Shown here piece by piece: positions 60,384 through 64,000 of a DNA stretch of 64,000 nt (the first letter of the stretch is position 1; every line of letters begins with the position of its first letter). Location of the stretch: NCBI GenBank assembly GCA_030762895.1, contig CM061063.1, positions 98,106,210 to 98,170,209 of the forward strand. The letters run 5' to 3'. The position numbers and the translations under genes are program-made. The stretch is from Sophora flavescens. Lineage: Eukaryota > Streptophyta > Magnoliopsida > Fabales > Fabaceae. The notes below the pieces were generated by a model. The model was not told where the DNA came from. It was given only the letters and a program-made list of their open reading frames with translations, and searched no databases.

Positions 60384-61595
60384 ATGAGTTGGTACAGAAG
60401 AGTAAAACTCCCTTTTGATGGTTTTCGCGGCTTGGCTTCAAGGGTCGAGCCCAAAAACCCAATTTTCCAGCGTGGTTCGAGGATTTTGCAATCTGGGTAT
60501 TTGAATTCGTGTTCTAAAGGAGCTACCTTTAATGGTTTCTCTTCGTTTTCTTCAATTTCTCAGAGACTAGTCACACGAGTATGTGGAGTTAACAGGAACT
60601 TACACAACCCCTTTGTTGTTGGTGGTAGGTGATTTTACTATGTGGATCCTCGCAATGTGATGCATTTTAAGCCACGAGGGCCAAAGAGTTAGTTTCAGAA
60701 TCCTAGGCTTGTTTTCATTGTTGTGATAGTTGGTTCAGGTGTTTTGTTTACTGTGTATTTTGGGAAAATGGAAATGGTTCCTTATACCAAAAGAACACAT
60801 TTGATTCTGTTGCCTAAAACCACGGAGAGAAAGCTTGGGGGGAATCAGTTTGAGAAAATGAAAAAAGCTTTCAAGGGGAAGATCTTGCCTCCTATACACC
60901 CTGAGAGTGTGAGGGTGAGGATGATAGCCCAGAATATAATTGATGCATTGCAGAGAGGGTTGAGGAAGGAGACGGTGTGGAGTGATTTGGGGTATGCATC
61001 AGAGCATGCCATGGTGGTTGAAGGGGATGATGGGCATGAGACACTAAATGCATTGACTTCTGGGAGTGAAGGGAAGGTTGAAGGGAATTGGAGCCGTGAG
61101 GATGAGATACTTGATGATAGGTGGGTTCAGCAGAGCAGGAAAAAGGGTCAGGAGAAAAGGTCACAGCCTGCTACTTCTCATTTGGATGGATTGAATTGGG
61201 AGGTGCTGGTGGTGAATGATTCTGTTGTCAATGCCTTCTGCTTAGTTGGTGGGAAGATAGTTGTGTTTACTGGTTTGCTTGAACATTTTAGAAGTGATGC
61301 AGAAGTAGCAACTATTATTGGACATGAGCTATACTTGTGCTTGGTTTAGACCCTTGTGTTTGCAATTTAATATGTGCAGGGCACCTAAAGCTTATTAGTT
61401 TATAACTTGAAGAAACATCAGTTTATATGGGTTTTCATGTTAATTAGGTTGGTCATGCTATGGCTCGACACAGTGCTGAAGGGGTCACAAAGTATCTGTG
61501 GTTTGCTATTCTACAGGTGATACTTTACCAATTTGTCACTCCTGATATTGTCAACACAATGTCATCCCTTTTCGTAAGGCTCCTTTCTCCCAGAG
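60384..61595 (+). pseudogene. OMA1: OMA1-like mitochondrial M48 metallopeptidase, truncated pseudogene
   Basis: The sequence matches plant OMA1, an inner-membrane zinc protease. It begins MSWYRRVKLPFDGFRGLASR (targeting-like). In the same frame follow FYYVDPRNVMHFKPRGP, a hydrophobic segment (FIVVIVGSGVLFTVYF), PYTKRTHLILL, ILPPIHPESVRVRMIAQNII and LNWEVLVVNDSVVNAFCL. The exon ends in IIGHE at 61328, and exon 2 (61448-61595) starts VGHAMARH, completing HExxH. Defects: in-frame TGA (60630-60632) and TAG (60690-60692, where Trp is expected), a donor that reads CT instead of GT after 61328, and no exon for the third zinc ligand region. Retained intron structure means a duplicated, not processed, copy. 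Confidence 0.88.
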
Positions 61596-62340
61596 GTACA
61601 ATTTGTTCACTCTTTCTCAACCAATTGATTTCCTTATGGTTCTTTAATTGTAGCAGACTCATTTCATGGAAACGTAATGTTTATCACGAGTCATGATTTG
61701 TAGAAATATATTGAGTACTAGTACTGAAGCAATGCTGCTGCCCTGACATTCCAAATGAATTGCTCTATTGCTATCTCTAGACCAATTGGAACCATTAGCC
61801 TATCACAATTTTCATCAATGTGAGTGTTGGACCTTGAGTAGTTATATTTTTCTTATCTTACACATGAAATTTAATTTTACTTGGATATTAATTACGATTG
61901 TATGAATAATAAGAGTTTTTGTTACGTACAGGACAAAAATAAGTAAAGAAAAACCAAAACGAATTCAATTCTAATTAAAAGTTGGTATCTAAGTGCAATT
62001 TGACCTTCCGTTTTTTTTTTACAGGTAAATGTTAGTGGTTAGTTGTTATGTTAATTTTTTCCTCCTTTGCCAGGGTTTGAACCCTGGACCTCCAACTACT
62101 TAAACCCTTAGCTCAAACCACTTGAGCTAAAATATTGAATGTGCATCCAGTGCACTTCTCATATATTTTGACGAATTTAAGTAGCAATTTGAGTGGACTT
62201 ACTTTAAGTATGATTGATAACATTATGTAGAGCCAATCTATTGCACTTATCATTTGTCTTGATGAATTAGGTAGCAATTTAAGTTGACTTGCTTTACGTA
62301 TGGTCATTGCTAGACAGAGGAAAATGATCATGTCTTAACC
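61596..62340. other. Intergenic repeat debris
   Basis: AT-rich sequence. Positions 62065-62112 contain GGGTTTGAACCCTGG and a TTGAGCTAA-type tail, resembling a worn SINE or other tRNA-like repeat end rather than a tRNA gene. Positions 62304-62336 repeat GTCATTGCTAGACAGAGGAA from 58319 inside the MITE. No gene is seen. Confidence 0.4.
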
Positions 62341-62683
62341 GGAGTTAACAGTAAGAGTTAAAGATGTCGAAGGAATATTTTTCTAATGGGATAGTATTGA
62401 AAATAAAAGTTGTCCAGTCTTAATTATATCCTTCATGTGTGGAAGATTAAGATTAAATTGTTGAGGACAAGAAGTATGGATTGAGGATAAGTGATTTAAT
62501 GTTGAGGATAAATAGAACGAAGAATAAGGATGAATTTCGTTATTATGTTACAAAAGTCATGTAAGGGAAAGTGAATACGGGAAGTACAGTATAGGATCTT
62601 GGGATTAAGATGTAATTACAAGATCCTGTATAGTTTCGAGTCACGAAATTTTGAGGACGAAATTTTTTTAAGTGGGGAAGTAA
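62341..62683 (+). mobile_element. LTR-element internal 3' end with polypurine tract
   Basis: The sequence matches the 3' internal end of the element at 31140-33863 in arrangement: CACGAAATTTTGAGGACGAA, a T-run, then AAGTGGGGAAGTAA before TGTAACACCCC. The upstream internal region and 5' LTR are missing. Confidence 0.7.
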
Positions 62684-63140
62684 TGTAACACCCCGATTTT
62701 TACCGTTTTTCAATATCGGTAAAATATATCTGTATATTTTTTTTATAGGAATGATCATTATTTGGTCATTAATTTTTAAATATTTTATGACGTTTAATCT
62801 TGAGTAACTTTATTTAATCTTTTAAAATTATTTTATTGAGTGCATTAGCAATGACTTATTGCAGTGTAAGCACGCTTGCTAGACAATAATCTTATGTTAA
62901 TGTCACTATTAGTATTTGTTTAGAAAAATATTTTAAATATGATTAAAAGAAATTTATTTTATATTTTACACTATTTAAATTTAGATTTGAAAATAAACCG
63001 ACTTAGAATAAATCAGAGATTTATTTTAGGATCATTGATTTTATGGGTTGATCAATTCAACTATCAAACTTTACTCTAATTCAATTTGTGAAATCATATT
63101 TTTGTTACTCATTATTCTCTCTCTTTTGGCTCTTGATTGA
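62684..63140 (+). mobile_element. LTR 5' fragment
   Basis: It starts TGTAACACCCCGATTTTTAC. From about 62835 it follows the LTR at 27307 (GTGCATTAGCAATGACTTAT against GTGCATTAGCACTGACTTAT) with clear divergence. Similarity fades at about 63140, so only the first ~460 bp are recognisable. Confidence 0.7.
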
Positions 63141-63281
63141 GGGTAGAACCACCACAAACCGTCGCCTTATATATGACACATTTCTACCCCGCATGTTAAT
63201 ATAAAGCATTTACTTAAAAGAGGTAATATAAAAACATGCATTTGTTTGATAAAAATAAAACTTGATAGAAAGATACCATAT
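63141..63281. other. Unassigned junction
   Basis: A short AT-rich stretch between the LTR fragment and the next LTR-like start. Nothing is recognised. Confidence 0.4.
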
Positions 63282-64000
63282 TGTAACACTTAACGCGGAA
63301 AGAACATAGTTTTAAAACAATATTACATAAACAACGTATAGCATAAACACAACCCAACCCCGATGTCACATACAAACCTGATATAACAGTTCTGGGATAA
63401 AATCCTGGAAATACAACTGAAACAACTAAACAAAACTAACAACTATAACTAAGCATCCTAACTAGAGTCGCGGCTCCTCAGAGTCACTCCTCCACTAGCT
63501 GCTCACCGTCCTCTGCATAAGAGAAACATGCAACAACAAAAATAGGAAAAACAGGGAGTAAGAAATCATGTAAACACAACGGTATGGGAATAGGGAATAA
63601 GATGAACATACATCATATCAGGCATAACAACAAACATCACACATCATCATTTACATATTACAAGTCAACAATTAAAAGATGGTATGCGGTGCAACACCTA
63701 CTCCGTTACTCCATTATGCATGTGGATCCAACTATCTCAGGAAGTCAACTTCAGAGTTACATATCCATATTGACCAAAAAGCAACAACACCGGTAGTTCC
63801 CCAAATCATGTAGGAACCCCATGGATAGCCGACGTATCATAACTGGATACGCCACCTCGGGGGCGCACGGTTCACCAAACCATGGGTGAACCACCAGAGA
63901 CTTGGGCCAAATCATCATAACTAGGACGACCTCCCCTATGTTGAACATCCCCCACTAATCAACTCCAACGTATGAATGCGTGAGCACAACAACACACAAG
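63282..64000 (-). mobile_element. Probable minus-strand LTR fragment, runs off window
   Basis: It begins TGTAACACTTAACGCGGAAA and has the C/A-rich texture of the other minus-strand LTRs near their 3' ends. A GAGTCACTCCTCCACTAGCT region is reminiscent of their acidic ORF tail. No terminus or duplication can be checked because the window ends. Confidence 0.4.

Noticed and set aside
61326..61331. Rescue of the OMA1-like intron by a GC-AG donor
   Set aside because: Using the GC at 61328-61329 would shift the frame at the HExxH junction, so it does not restore a protein.
62065..62112. tRNA-like GGGTTTGAACCCTGG (B-box-like)
   Set aside because: No cloverleaf, A box or acceptor stem could be built around it; more likely a worn SINE or other repeat end.

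Overview
This is nuclear DNA from a flowering plant. Host-gene relics have plant-type introns, an ERECTA-like receptor-kinase fragment has the plant exon layout, and plant retroelement families fill most of the sequence. It is probably a eudicot, but I cannot name the species. The window is AT-rich, and I see no host gene that looks intact. Roughly positions 1-55941 are transposons nested inside transposons; 55942-62340 is a lower-copy island; retroelement pieces return to the end.

Region 1 (1-23972): three head-to-tail long LTRs of two related subfamilies (1-4092, 4377-~16625, 16857-23972), joined by two short internal remnants that keep only the polypurine end. The middle LTR is split by a minus-strand Tekay-like chromovirus (6932-15770, duplication GTTGT). 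The third is split by a solo LTR (17460-21217, duplication AAATA).

Region 2 (23973-55941): a nest up to five levels deep, with target-site duplications at four of its levels. A minus-strand LTR (L0, ending 55941) holds a plus-strand LTR (L1, 24028-53545). L1 holds a second LTR (L2, 25115-47656, CTCAA) and a solo minus LTR (48369-52821, AGGGG). L2 holds a CACTA transposon (26503-43205, TTT) and a 1.27-kb TG...CA block (45869-47138). The CACTA carries three captured ERECTA-type LRR exons, an eight-exon TNP1/Ulp1-like gene and a LINE fragment. A complete non-autonomous LTR retrotransposon (27307-37699, TGCAA) sits in the intron between captured exons.

Region 3 (55942-62340): two unrecognised open frames, a Mutator-type MITE, a 1.1-kb inverted-repeat element with GC-rich cargo, and a truncated OMA1-like mitochondrial protease pseudogene. 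Region 4 (62341-64000): an LTR-element 3' internal end, the start of its LTR, and a piece of another LTR.

The observation I rate highest is a small ORF near the 3' end of several LTRs. It usually begins at an AG|ATG acceptor-like site, and between two diverged copies synonymous changes outnumber replacements two to one. Together with conserved AG|GTAAGGGG-type donors upstream, it suggests these LTRs carry a spliced, selected small gene.
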